Below, one piece after another: positions 1 through 9,101 of a stretch of 64,000 bases of DNA. The notes below the pieces were generated by a model. That model did not search any database, was not told the origin of the DNA, and saw nothing but the letters and a program-made list of their open reading frames with translations. Origin of the DNA: an uncultured Lachnospiraceae bacterium. GTDB lineage: Bacteria > Bacillota > Clostridia > Lachnospirales > Lachnospiraceae. The stretch's first letter is position 1. Every line of letters begins with the position of its first letter. The translations under genes and the position numbers were made by a program. Location of the stretch: the NCBI GenBank assembly GCA_947631625.1, contig CANRMA010000004.1, positions 1 through 64,000 of the forward strand, read 5' to 3'.

Positions 1-123
1 GGAATGGATATGCAGTTGTGGGTACAATTTTAAGCATGACCATTATAGCATGGTGATTTTTACCTGTAAATCGCAATTTACTGCCAGTTTTCCCCTATTT
101 AGCGACATTCTACTGTCAATCTG

Positions 124-660
124 TCATTTCCCCTCCGGAAAGAACTTATCAAGGGTCTCCAGACAGTCCTTTGAGGTGTACCCCCAAAGGATGGAACTGA
201 GTGCCTGGACCGCTTCTGGGCGCTTGCGGTAAAAGGTTCTGGGGGAGATGTTGGCAATATGCGGTCTCAGCTTTTCGATGATCTCATCTGTGTTCTGGAG
301 CTGCTGGGGTGAGAGATAGCTGTAATACAGTATCCAGTAGTATTGCTCCCCGTGCTTATGCTTACTCCGCATGATGTCAACAGCAGAGTTCAGCAGAGTC
401 AGCATCTTGTTGCTCCGCTCAATACTCTTTGCGTAGTTTTCCAGCTTGCTTCCGCCAATGTCGGCTCCGGCAAGGTACATGGAGTCCAAAAACTCATCAA
501 TACTGTTGCCATATTCAATCTCAAAGGTGTTCCGCACCTGCTGAACGGCAAGCTCCAGGTTCCATATGGCGTCACGGTAATTCTTCAGCAGCTTCCAAGT
601 GTCATGGAACAGGGGGTTTTCCTGCTCCGAAGGGATGTTCGTCGTATTTTTTCTTCCCAT
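124..660 (-). CDS. hypothetical protein, probable integrative-element cargo/replication-associated
   Basis: 178-aa ORF directly downstream of the 396-aa HTH-like ORF on the same strand; no confident family assignment. Confidence 0.55.
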   Translation of the reverse strand: MGRKNTTNIPSEQENPLFHDTWKLLKNYRDAIWNLELAVQQVRNTFEIEYGNSIDEFLDSMYLAGADIGGSKLENYAKSIERSNKMLTLLNSAVDIMRSKHKHGEQYYWILYYSYLSPQQLQNTDEIIEKLRPHIANISPRTFYRKRPEAVQALSSILWGYTSKDCLETLDKFFPEGK

Positions 661-667
661 AGTCTTT

Positions 668-1858
668 TTACCTACCTTCCTTTTTTACTGTTTCATCGTA
701 ATACGGTGGATTACTGGCTAACCTGCCCGCAGTTTCCGGTGGCTCCATTTGTGTGAGTATCAACTCGAACTCATAACATAGCCTGCTGTCGGAGCAGGAG
801 ATTACCAGAGTAAACTTTAAATTACTATCCTCGCAGTCGGATAAAGGATATAACTTATAGCGTGTGTTGACGCATTCACAGCAGGGGAGCCCTTGTGCAG
901 CAAGGATTTGCGCCACTTTTTTTACGATCTTCCGGATGTCCGATTTTGAAACGCTATCCGGAGGGGCTGAAACGCTGTCTGAATCACCGATCACGGTGAT
1001 CTGCTCATCCTTGACAGTGGTTTCATCTGATTCAGAGCTTTCAGCTAAATGTATTGGAACTTTAAATGTCATGGAAACCTCCTCCTTGTCGATCATTACA
1101 TCGCTTATATTGAACATGGTAGAAAGATAGCTGCGCAGATAGATGACGCTGCCATGGTGTCCGGTAAAGGAAACCAGTGAGAGGTATTCCTTTTGCTGCA
1201 GTTTCTTTAGGACACGGCTGACCGTTGCCCGTGATATGCCCCAGCGCAGCGCCAAGTCACTAAAGTTAGTCATCGGGTTGCCGGTGCAGTTCCTAAAATA
1301 CACCACCGGACCCACTTCTGATCCCTGTACCTGCTCATCGTTGTAGATAGCGTGTACCCACAGATCCAGCACAATGTCCATCTCCGAGCATTTCCCGACG
1401 CTGATCAACTCATGGACGGAAGCCACCGGGAAAAAGAAAAAGCCCACATCTTTCAGACATGGGTAATTGTAATCAAGCGTTGTATTATGCTGTTTCCAGT
1501 CGTTGATCGTGAATTTGATAAGTTCTCCCCTGCCTAACCGGGAGTAGGATATGTAGTGTTGTTTCTGAAGATAGTCCAGTATAGCGATTGCCTGGTGTTG
1601 GAACTTTGTACGGAACCATTCCGCAAGCTCTGCCGGTGTGCAGATCCATTCTCCAGGCGCAACCAAGTAGGAGATGCCTTCCAGTCTGCGGTAGGAGGAG
1701 CGGAAGTTAGCATAGGAGCATAAGGTCATGTAATAAAAAAGATAGGAGCTTCCGTTTGTACGGATGTTCCTATCTTCCATAAGGGTGCGGATAAATTCGC
1801 GGTAGATGCGGCAGCGTGGATAATCCACGATCTGCTTGATTTCTAATTGGTAGTCCAT
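668..1858 (-). CDS. HTH-containing replication/regulatory protein of a mobile element
   Basis: 396-aa ORF; winged-helix-like segment 'SDLALRWGISRATVSRVLKKLQQKEYLSLV'; lies between the window edge and a tRNA fragment. Confidence 0.55.
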   Translation of the reverse strand: MDYQLEIKQIVDYPRCRIYREFIRTLMEDRNIRTNGSSYLFYYMTLCSYANFRSSYRRLEGISYLVAPGEWICTPAELAEWFRTKFQHQAIAILDYLQKQHYISYSRLGRGELIKFTINDWKQHNTTLDYNYPCLKDVGFFFFPVASVHELISVGKCSEMDIVLDLWVHAIYNDEQVQGSEVGPVVYFRNCTGNPMTNFSDLALRWGISRATVSRVLKKLQQKEYLSLVSFTGHHGSVIYLRSYLSTMFNISDVMIDKEEVSMTFKVPIHLAESSESDETTVKDEQITVIGDSDSVSAPPDSVSKSDIRKIVKKVAQILAAQGLPCCECVNTRYKLYPLSDCEDSNLKFTLVISCSDSRLCYEFELILTQMEPPETAGRLASNPPYYDETVKKEGR

Positions 1859-2060
1859 AAAGTCCTCCTTTTAGTCTTTGAACAGAGTATAAGAGTCTGA
1901 TCGTATAGAGCTGCTGATAAAATCTGTTGATTTCACCAGCAGCATCATGTTATAATCAGTCCGTGGTAACGACGAGCTGCTTCCACCCAATAAGGTGGAC
2001 ATAAAGTGGTCGTTAAGTAATAGAGGCGTCGATCCGTTGATATTACTGGATTTGAAACGC

Positions 2061-2116
2061 AGGGGCAATGGTCTGCAACACCAGTATCCACCGGTTCAAA
2101 TCCGGTCTGCGCCTCT
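2061..2116 (+). other. tRNA-Cys(GCA)-like 3' fragment; probable integration (att) site
   Basis: Anticodon arm TGGT-CTGCAAC-ACCA with GCA anticodon (2075-2077), 5-nt variable loop TATCC, perfect T arm ACCGG-TTCAAAT-CCGGT, acceptor 3' strand CTGCGCC plus T73. No normal D arm or GGCGCAG 5' acceptor strand upstream. Confidence 0.55.
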
Positions 2117-2124
2117 TAAAAGAA

Positions 2125-2157
2125 CTCGAAAAATTTATTTTTCGGGATTTTTTTATT
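2125..2157 (+). terminator. Rho-independent terminator-like hairpin
   Basis: CTCGAAAAA-TTTA-TTTTTCGGG stem followed by ATTTTTTT. Confidence 0.75.
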
Positions 2158-2316
2158 TTATAAGTAAAATGATTTTAAATAACTTATTTTTGCCTTATTA
2201 TTATTTGCGTTTAGCTGATGTTTTGTAATGATAATTGCAGACGGTTTGAGTTGTAAGTATGGAAAAATGTACCTGTTGAAAGAAAAAAGTATGTTTGTTA
2301 AAATATATGCAGGAGG

Positions 2317-2330
2317 CGAACATACGTTTG
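2317..2330 (+). promoter_or_regulatory. LexA/DinR SOS box
   Basis: CGAACATACGTTTG matches the Gram-positive consensus CGAACRNRYGTTYG exactly; immediately at the 5' end of dinB. Confidence 0.8.
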
Positions 2331-3575
2331 GAAAGAATTATTTTTCATATAGATGTAAATTCGGCTTTCCTATCGTGGGAGGCTGTTTATCGTTTGGCGC
2401 ATAAGGGAGAAGAGCAGGATATTAGAGAGATATCATCTGCTGTGGGCGGTGATATGGCTATGCGGCATGGTATAATTCTTGCAAAATCTATTCCTGCCAA
2501 GAAGTACGGGATAAAGACGGGCGACAGCATTATAGAGGCAAGGCGTAAGTGTCCCAATCTGATTATTGTTCCACCTGATTATGGATTGTATAAAAAATGT
2601 TCTGCGGCGTTCATAAATATTTTGCGTGAGTATTCGGAGGCGGTGGAGCAGTACAGCATAGATGAAGCCTATGTTGATATGACTGAAAGCTGTTATTTAT
2701 TTGGCTCTCCGGAAGAGACAGCGCAACAGATTAAAGACAGCATACGGAACAGATTGGGATTTACGGTCAATGTGGGAGTGTCATCGAATAAGCTTCTTGC
2801 AAAGATGGCCGGTGATATGCAAAAACCTGATAAGGTGCATACCTTATATCCGGAAGAAATATATGAAAAAATGTGGCCGCTTCCTGTGTCAGATTTGTTT
2901 TTTGTAGGAAGGGCAACGACTGATAAACTGCTTTCGGTGGGGATTAAAACTATAGGAGAACTTGCAAAAGCAGATTTGCAGTGGATAAAAAGTATATTAA
3001 AAAAGCCGGGAGAAACTATATGGAATTTTGCGAATGGGATAGATTTGTCGCCGGTACTTTGCGAGCTCCCTGCTAATAAAGGATATGGAAATTCCACGAC
3101 TATATCTTTTGATGTGACTGACGCGGAAACCGCCGGCAGGGTGCTTTTGGCGCTTGCAGAAACCATAGGGAACAGAGTCAGATCCGATAAAGTGCAGATT
3201 TCGGTAGTTGCAGTAAGCATAAGATACTCGGATTTTTCATGTTTTTCACATCAAACGGTATTACAGTGCGCTACTGACATAACGTGGGAGATTTATAAGA
3301 CTGCATTTAATTTGTTTTTGGAGTTATGGAATCACAATCCGATCAGACATTTAGGAATTTATACAGGCGGGGTAGAAAATAATAATTTTTTCAGGCAGCA
3401 AAGTCTGTTTGATGAGTTGGACTATAGTAAGCTGAAAAAAGTTGATAGAACCGTGGACAGTATAAGAAAGAGATTTGGTATGGATTCTGTGATGAGGGCG
3501 GCATTTGTAAATCAGCCGTTTGATCATATGAGCGGCGGATTACCCGGAGAAAGGCGGTCGGAATATCTCAATTAG
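2328..3575 (+). CDS. dinB: DNA polymerase IV (Y-family); TTG start proposed (ORF track start 2295)
   Basis: 'FHIDVNSAFLSWEA...AKKYGIKTGDSIIEARRKCPNL...YSIDEAYVDMT' Y-family motifs; AGGAGG RBS at 2311-2316 fits a TTG at 2328. Confidence 0.9.
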   Translation: MERIIFHIDVNSAFLSWEAVYRLAHKGEEQDIREISSAVGGDMAMRHGIILAKSIPAKKYGIKTGDSIIEARRKCPNLIIVPPDYGLYKKCSAAFINILREYSEAVEQYSIDEAYVDMTESCYLFGSPEETAQQIKDSIRNRLGFTVNVGVSSNKLLAKMAGDMQKPDKVHTLYPEEIYEKMWPLPVSDLFFVGRATTDKLLSVGIKTIGELAKADLQWIKSILKKPGETIWNFANGIDLSPVLCELPANKGYGNSTTISFDVTDAETAGRVLLALAETIGNRVRSDKVQISVVAVSIRYSDFSCFSHQTVLQCATDITWEIYKTAFNLFLELWNHNPIRHLGIYTGGVENNNFFRQQSLFDELDYSKLKKVDRTVDSIRKRFGMDSVMRAAFVNQPFDHMSGGLPGERRSEYLN

Positions 3576-3653
3576 AAATAATGCAGCTGTATGCCGTTGT
3601 GTTGTATAAGAAAGGTATGAAATGGCGTATTTTAAAAAGAAAGGGTGATTTGC

Positions 3654-3965
3654 ATGGCATTTGGTATAGGCATAAATATGAGTGTTACAGATGCCGGAAT
3701 GATCAAGGGGAAGCAAAGGGAAATAGCCTGTCAGTGTTGGTTTACCAGTAAAGGGCGGGTGATGCCTGTTATGATTAAGATACAGGATGAGGATGGGGAA
3801 ATACGCACGATAAAGCAGATACGAATAAATTCATGCGAAGAGAAAATGTATGCGGGAATATCTACGCTTGAGTTTGACTGTACCATAACGATTTTAGAGC
3901 AGGAAATAAATGTGTGGCTTTTATATTATAAAGAAGAGAACAGGTGGATGTTGGCGTACAGGTGA
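3654..3965 (+). CDS. conserved hypothetical protein
   Basis: Short ORF in the same direction as dinB with an AAAGGGTGA RBS; product unknown. Confidence 0.55.
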   Translation: MAFGIGINMSVTDAGMIKGKQREIACQCWFTSKGRVMPVMIKIQDEDGEIRTIKQIRINSCEEKMYAGISTLEFDCTITILEQEINVWLLYYKEENRWMLAYR

Positions 3966-4175
3966 TAAGCAGAGACGGAATTGCATTTTATCCGTATATT
4001 CCAGATATTGCATTGGATAAACGAGTAGAAAAATGAAGATATGTGTAGTAAAATGTTAGAGTAATAAAAAAGTCAGTATAATAAAAAGGTTAGCGCTGTA
4101 AGTATTGGTTATATAGAATGTAGCTATGCATGTGGATCATAGGAAAAGATAAGTATGTGTATAAGTTGATTTTGT

Positions 4176-5210
4176 ATGATAGGGCGGTCTGAAAAAGTGT
4201 ATCATAAAAAATCCGGAAAAAGAAGGAATATAATAATAATATTTTTTTTAATGGCAGCATTTCTGGCAGTGCTGTATTTTATTATGGTAAATTTTCTGGT
4301 AAGCGCTGCGTTGGTGCCGTCGTTTATGGAGAAGCTTGAGGCGTTTGAAAGGATTACCGATGAGAGTTATGAAGCGCAGGTACAGACATCGGATATTAAG
4401 GTAAACAGACAGATAAGTATAAATGAAACAAATGAGTGGCTGAATAATGTAGAATGTCAAAGAATTACCGCGAAAACTTATGACGGTTATACGCTCGTGG
4501 CGGAAGAATTTTTGGCAGATGAAGAAAGTCACATGTGGGCGCTTATACTTCATGGATATACGGGTTGGAAAGAGGAAATGTATCCGTTTGCGCATTGGTA
4601 CTATGGAAAAGGTTACAATGTGATTGTGCCTGACTTACGATGTCAGGGAGAGAGCGAAGGTGATTTTATCGGAATGGGATGGACGGATCATTATGACTGT
4701 GAGCTTTGGATAGAACATATTTTATCATTGGATAATAATGCGGAAATTGTTATTCACGGGCAGTCTATGGGGGCCGCAACAGCGCTTATGATGACGGGTG
4801 AAGAAGAGCTGCCGTCAAATATACGCGCTGTGATCTCCGATTGCGCATATACTGATGCGTATTCCATGTTTGGTGAAAAGATAAAGCAATGGTTTGATCT
4901 GCCGGCTTTTCCGATAGTTGATACGGCTTGCTTTGTGTTGCGTATGAGGGGCGGCTATAATTTAAAAGATGCTTCTGCCTTATATGCGGTCAAAAAGAGC
5001 AGTACGCCGACTCTATTCATACATGGAGATGAAGATGCGATGATATCTGTTGAAATGTCAAGGCAGTTGTATGACGAAGCAGTATGCCGTAAGGAGCTTC
5101 TGATAGTCGAAGGCGCGGGGCATGCTCAGTCGCAGGATAAAGATCCGGTTACATATTACAAAACGATAGAGGCGTTTTTAAAAGAAGTTATGCGGGAACA
5201 GCAAGGGTAG
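4176..5210 (+). CDS. alpha/beta hydrolase with N-terminal TM anchor
   Basis: 'LILHGYTGWKEE', 'IHGQSMGAATAL' nucleophile elbow, 'LFIHGDEDAMI', C-terminal 'GAGHAQS'. Confidence 0.85.
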   Translation: MIGRSEKVYHKKSGKRRNIIIIFFLMAAFLAVLYFIMVNFLVSAALVPSFMEKLEAFERITDESYEAQVQTSDIKVNRQISINETNEWLNNVECQRITAKTYDGYTLVAEEFLADEESHMWALILHGYTGWKEEMYPFAHWYYGKGYNVIVPDLRCQGESEGDFIGMGWTDHYDCELWIEHILSLDNNAEIVIHGQSMGAATALMMTGEEELPSNIRAVISDCAYTDAYSMFGEKIKQWFDLPAFPIVDTACFVLRMRGGYNLKDASALYAVKKSSTPTLFIHGDEDAMISVEMSRQLYDEAVCRKELLIVEGAGHAQSQDKDPVTYYKTIEAFLKEVMREQQG

Positions 5211-5211
5211 A

Positions 5212-5380
5212 AATATGAAAAAGAAGTAATATAGGAAAAAGAAAAGCAATATAAGAAAAGAAAAGCAATATAGGAAAAGAAAAGCAATATAGGAAAAGAA
5301 AAAATATAGGAAAAGAAAAAGTATAGGACAAGAAGCAATATAGAAAAATCAGTAATATAAGAAAGAGAAACACTATAAAA
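5212..5380. repeat. degenerate tandem repeat, ~19-bp unit AAGCAATATAGGAAAAGAA, about 8 copies
   Basis: Visible purine-rich repetition just after the hydrolase stop codon. Confidence 0.85.
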
Positions 5381-5483
5381 ACACCGGATAATGAACCTGC
5401 CTCTTAACGAGTCAGGTCAAAGCTTAAACTGTTAAGATCAGATTCATAACCGGCAGTTTGACTAAATGAGTCAATCGAAATCT

Positions 5484-6641
5484 TTATTGCGCAGTAGACG
5501 AGGTGATTTTTTCACCATCAACTATAAATGAATCACCATCTTCCACTATACATACCATTGTTTTTCCGGTATTTAATTCAATTTCATTACCGTTATCATC
5601 ATAATATCTGGTTGCGGCATAGTCGGAAGGTTTTTTCCATGTTACATGTATGCCTTTTCCGTTGGTGAAGAACCAACCGTCTCTTGTCGAATCTACGCAT
5701 TGGAATGCAAGGTAGCCTTTCTGATCGCGAACTTCAAAATATGTATTTTGGATCAGGATATTTTTGAAAGATAATTGTTCTCCGTTGGCTTTATCAATAT
5801 GAGGGCCGTCGGAAGAGCCGGACAGGCTCTGGTATCTGTCATATAAACCGGTATCAGGATTATATATAAAGTAGCATTTTGTAACAGGGTAAGTTGGAGA
5901 CATATCTATTTTGTCTGCTGTGATGGCGTTGCCGTATTGTTCCAATGTGTTTGGACTGCCGTTAGAGGCAAAAATATAGTGCTGTTCGTCCGCATAACCG
6001 TTTCTGTAATTTAAGCTGTAACCGAGTTTATTGATATCGGCCATGATACCGTCGGTATCCACGTAAGCATTGTCTGTTGAACTGCCTGTATCTTTGGCGC
6101 GCCAGAAGTTGGAACTGCTCAGACCGTCAATATCCTGGGTATCTGCGCGGTTTATAACTTCATTGATATAAAACGGTCCGCCGTAATGTATGTAAAAAGC
6201 ATCCCATTCAAACGACCAGTATACATAGTAGTCACGACAGCTTCTTACGTTACCGAGTCTGTCAAAGTCGCTCCAATCCTGAAACAGTGCCATAAGTCTG
6301 GTAATGCTGCCTTCAACATTGCATTCATATAGGACATCAGCGCGTGATATTCCATACTGGGCTGCTGTTTTTGTATTAGGTATCATAACGGCGATGGGCC
6401 TTGTATTATTGACTTCTTCCGTTACCCATTCATTTGTAATACGGCTGCGTACCATTCCTTCTTTGGGAGGTATGTCTTCCTCGGTTTTTTCCTCATCAGT
6501 ATTTGTCTTATCAGTATCATCCACTGTATCTTCGATCACCGGATTAACTACAGGTTCCATGACCTCGGCTGATTTTTTTCCACAACCAAACAGAAGAGCG
6601 GAAGATAACGATATAAGGAATAATACCTGTAATTTTTTCAT
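5484..6641 (-). CDS. DUF3048 (YerB-like) lipoprotein
   Basis: Lipobox 'LLFGCGKK'; 'RPIAVMIPNTKTAAQYGISRADVLYECNVEGSITRLMALF' typical of DUF3048. Confidence 0.85.
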   Translation of the reverse strand: MKKLQVLFLISLSSALLFGCGKKSAEVMEPVVNPVIEDTVDDTDKTNTDEEKTEEDIPPKEGMVRSRITNEWVTEEVNNTRPIAVMIPNTKTAAQYGISRADVLYECNVEGSITRLMALFQDWSDFDRLGNVRSCRDYYVYWSFEWDAFYIHYGGPFYINEVINRADTQDIDGLSSSNFWRAKDTGSSTDNAYVDTDGIMADINKLGYSLNYRNGYADEQHYIFASNGSPNTLEQYGNAITADKIDMSPTYPVTKCYFIYNPDTGLYDRYQSLSGSSDGPHIDKANGEQLSFKNILIQNTYFEVRDQKGYLAFQCVDSTRDGWFFTNGKGIHVTWKKPSDYAATRYYDDNGNEIELNTGKTMVCIVEDGDSFIVDGEKITSSTAQ

Positions 6642-6736
6642 CTTTTATCCTCTCTTTCAATTAAAATTCCATTTGGTAATTATAGCATAAGAAAAAGTGG
6701 CAGTCATTTAAAAAATTCTTAAATTTAATAAATAAA

Positions 6737-6843
6737 GTATTAAGTTATCGCATGACCTTTGTTGTATTAAATTATGTCATGATTTTTGCTGTATTAAATT
6801 ATGGCATTATCTTACGGTATTAAATTATGGCATTGTCTTTGCC
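6737..6843. repeat. 4 x ~27-bp tandem repeats upstream of rfbD
   Basis: GTATTAAGTTATCGCATGACCTTTGTT / GTATTAAATTATGTCATGATTTTTGCT / GTATTAAATTATGGCATTATCTTACG / GTATTAAATTATGGCATTGTCTTTGCC. Confidence 0.85.
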
Positions 6844-6907
6844 TCCTTGCACAATTAGTGATTTGGTTGTATTATATAATATATATAATCGGAGGTAGTA
6901 TAGGTTT

Positions 6908-7753
6908 ATGAAAAAGATAATAGTTACGGGCTGTAACGGACAGCTTGGAAGGGCTGTAAATAAGCTGTATGCGGGTAACAGTGAATATGAGCTTGTCAAC
7001 ACGGGTGTGGGAGAGCTTGATATTACTAATGTTGATCAGGTGATGGCTTTTGCAAGGGAGATAAAACCTTATGCAATAATAAACTGTGCAGCGCACACGG
7101 CTGTTGACGCCTGTGAAACAGAGGTGGACAAGGCATACCGTATTAATGCGATCGGGCCAAGAAATTTAAGTATTGCGGCAACGGAGACAGGGGCTAGGAT
7201 GATTCATATATCGACTGATTATGTGTTTGACGGGAAAGGTACGCGGCCTTATACTGAATTTGATGCAACGGGACCTCAGGGGGTCTATGGAGTTACCAAG
7301 CTTGCCGGAGAAAATTTTGTAAAGCAGTTTGCGCAGAGGTATTTTATTATACGTACCGCATGGCTTTACGGAGACGGTAAAAATTTTGTCAAGGCTATGC
7401 TAGGTAAGGCGGCAACGGACGATAAAGTGCGCGTAGTGGGAGATCAGGTGGGTTCGCCTACAAGCGCGTCGGAACTTGCCAGGGCGATAGCATATTTACT
7501 GCCTACCGAAAATTACGGGCTTTTTCACGGAACCTGTGAGGGAGATTGCAGTTGGGCTGATTTTGCGAGGGAGATATTCCGTCTGGCAGGCAAAAATACT
7601 GAAGTTGAAGCGATCACAACGCAGGAATACGGCGCTGCGGCGGCGCGTCCGGCATATTCTATACTGGATAATTATATGTTTAAACTTACTTCCGATTTTA
7701 TGTTTGCGGACTGGCACGATGCGATCTCGGAATATATAAAGGAGATTGTTTAG
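6908..7753 (+). CDS. rfbD: dTDP-4-dehydrorhamnose reductase
   Basis: 'VTGCNGQLGRAV', 'INCAAHTAVDACE', 'ISTDYVFDGKG.RPYTE', 'YGVTKLAGE'. Confidence 0.92.
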   Translation: MKKIIVTGCNGQLGRAVNKLYAGNSEYELVNTGVGELDITNVDQVMAFAREIKPYAIINCAAHTAVDACETEVDKAYRINAIGPRNLSIAATETGARMIHISTDYVFDGKGTRPYTEFDATGPQGVYGVTKLAGENFVKQFAQRYFIIRTAWLYGDGKNFVKAMLGKAATDDKVRVVGDQVGSPTSASELARAIAYLLPTENYGLFHGTCEGDCSWADFAREIFRLAGKNTEVEAITTQEYGAAAARPAYSILDNYMFKLTSDFMFADWHDAISEYIKEIV

Positions 7754-7837
7754 AACATATGTTCTGTAGGGAGTTAATTCGGATATTATTACGAATATAA
7801 TTACGGATATAGAGCAGATGATTAATTTACGATTAAC

Positions 7838-7894
7838 AGGTAATTGTGAAATCCTGACTAAATCACGGTGGAGAAAGGAGGGTTTTGCAATTAT
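7838..7894. repeat. short inverted-terminal repeat element (mini family)
   Basis: GGTAATTGTGAAAT...GTTTTGCAATTATCC; ends are inverted copies of the ATTGCGAAA-type termini seen elsewhere. Confidence 0.5.
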
Positions 7895-7984
7895 CCGTGA
7901 AATCAATAAACGGCAAATGATAAATTACGGATGATGAATTAAAGATAGTAAATACAGATCAATATGCAAAGATGGAGGATCAAT

Positions 7985-9067
7985 ATGCGTGAGGTAGCAC
8001 TTATTACAGGTATAACAGGTCAGGACGGTTCATATCTGGCCGAATTTTTGTTGGACAAGGGATATGAAGTACATGGGCTGATAAGAAGGCACAGTATTAC
8101 AAATACTGCAAGGATAGATCATATTATACATTCTGATTATAATAAAGTTAAGTTCTTCTTACATTTTTCAGATACAACGGATTCAAGCAATCTTATGAGA
8201 CTGTTAGCGGAGATACGTCCGACGGAGGTTTATAATCTGGCTGCGCAGTCTCATGTCGGAGTTTCTTTTGAAGTGCCGGAGTATACTGCGGAGGCAACAG
8301 GAGTGAGTACGCTCAAGCTGCTTGAGGCTATACGCGTAAATGGCGGAAACTGCAGATATTATCAGGCCTCTACATCGGAGTTGTTCGGAGGTATTCCGGA
8401 GACCGCTCCTCAGAATGAAAAGACTCCTTTTTATCCGAAGAGTCCTTACGGGGCGGCGAAGTTGTATTCATACTGGATCACGGTAAACTACAGAGAATCT
8501 TATAATATGTATGCATGTAACGGGATTTTATTTAACCATGAGTCTCCCAGACGCGGTGAAAATTTTGTTACCAGAAAAATAACTTTGGCCATAGCCAATA
8601 TTATTGCCGGAAAACAGCAGAAACTTTCTCTCGGAAATATGAACGCAAAGCGCGACTGGGGATTTGCAGGCGATTACGTGCGGGGAATGTGGCTTATGCT
8701 GCAGCAGAATAAACCTGATGATTATGTGCTTGCCACCAATGAAACCCATACAGTCAGAGAATTTGTGGAAGCTGCTTTCGGAGAGCTTGGCATCAGGATC
8801 AGATGGGAAGGCAGCGGAGTCAATGAGAAGGGTTATGACTCTGAGACCGGAAGACTTTTGGTAGATGTAAATCCTGAATTCTATCGTCCCGCTGAAGTGG
8901 AATATCTGTGGGGTAATTGTGAAAAGGCGGAAAAAGAGTTGGGGTGGAAACGTAAGGTGGATTTCAAAGGTCTGGTTGCCATGATGATGGATGCGGATTT
9001 ACAGGCGATCGCCGGAATGAGCTGTAAAGAATACAAGAGCGGCAAGTCAAAAAAGAGTGATAAATAA
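7985..9067 (+). CDS. gmd: GDP-mannose 4,6-dehydratase
   Basis: '[31 protein letters not shown]', '[10 protein letters not shown]', '[16 protein letters not shown]'; ATG with GGAGG RBS. Confidence 0.95.
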   Translation: MREVALITGITGQDGSYLAEFLLDKGYEVHGLIRRHSITNTARIDHIIHSDYNKVKFFLHFSDTTDSSNLMRLLAEIRPTEVYNLAAQSHVGVSFEVPEYTAEATGVSTLKLLEAIRVNGGNCRYYQASTSELFGGIPETAPQNEKTPFYPKSPYGAAKLYSYWITVNYRESYNMYACNGILFNHESPRRGENFVTRKITLAIANIIAGKQQKLSLGNMNAKRDWGFAGDYVRGMWLMLQQNKPDDYVLATNETHTVREFVEAAFGELGIRIRWEGSGVNEKGYDSETGRLLVDVNPEFYRPAEVEYLWGNCEKAEKELGWKRKVDFKGLVAMMMDADLQAIAGMSCKEYKSGKSKKSDK

Positions 9068-9101
9068 GTTTTAGATAAATGTTTTATTATCGGGGAACGA
9101 T

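Noticed and set aside
2022-2116. Intact selenocysteine, serine or other class II tRNA
   Set aside because: Total length is about 95 nt, but the variable loop is 5 nt (class I) and the D-arm region does not fold; better explained as a tRNA-Cys 3' fragment.
2693-3220. 175-aa minus-strand ORF
   Set aside because: Antisense to dinB; Ser-rich shadow translation.
5188-5373. Minus-strand Phe/Leu-rich ORFs across the purine-rich repeat
   Set aside because: Artefact of translating an A/G-rich tandem repeat.
6737-6843. Possible CRISPR array
   Set aside because: Repeats are directly contiguous with no spacers, and no cas genes are present; reported as a tandem repeat.
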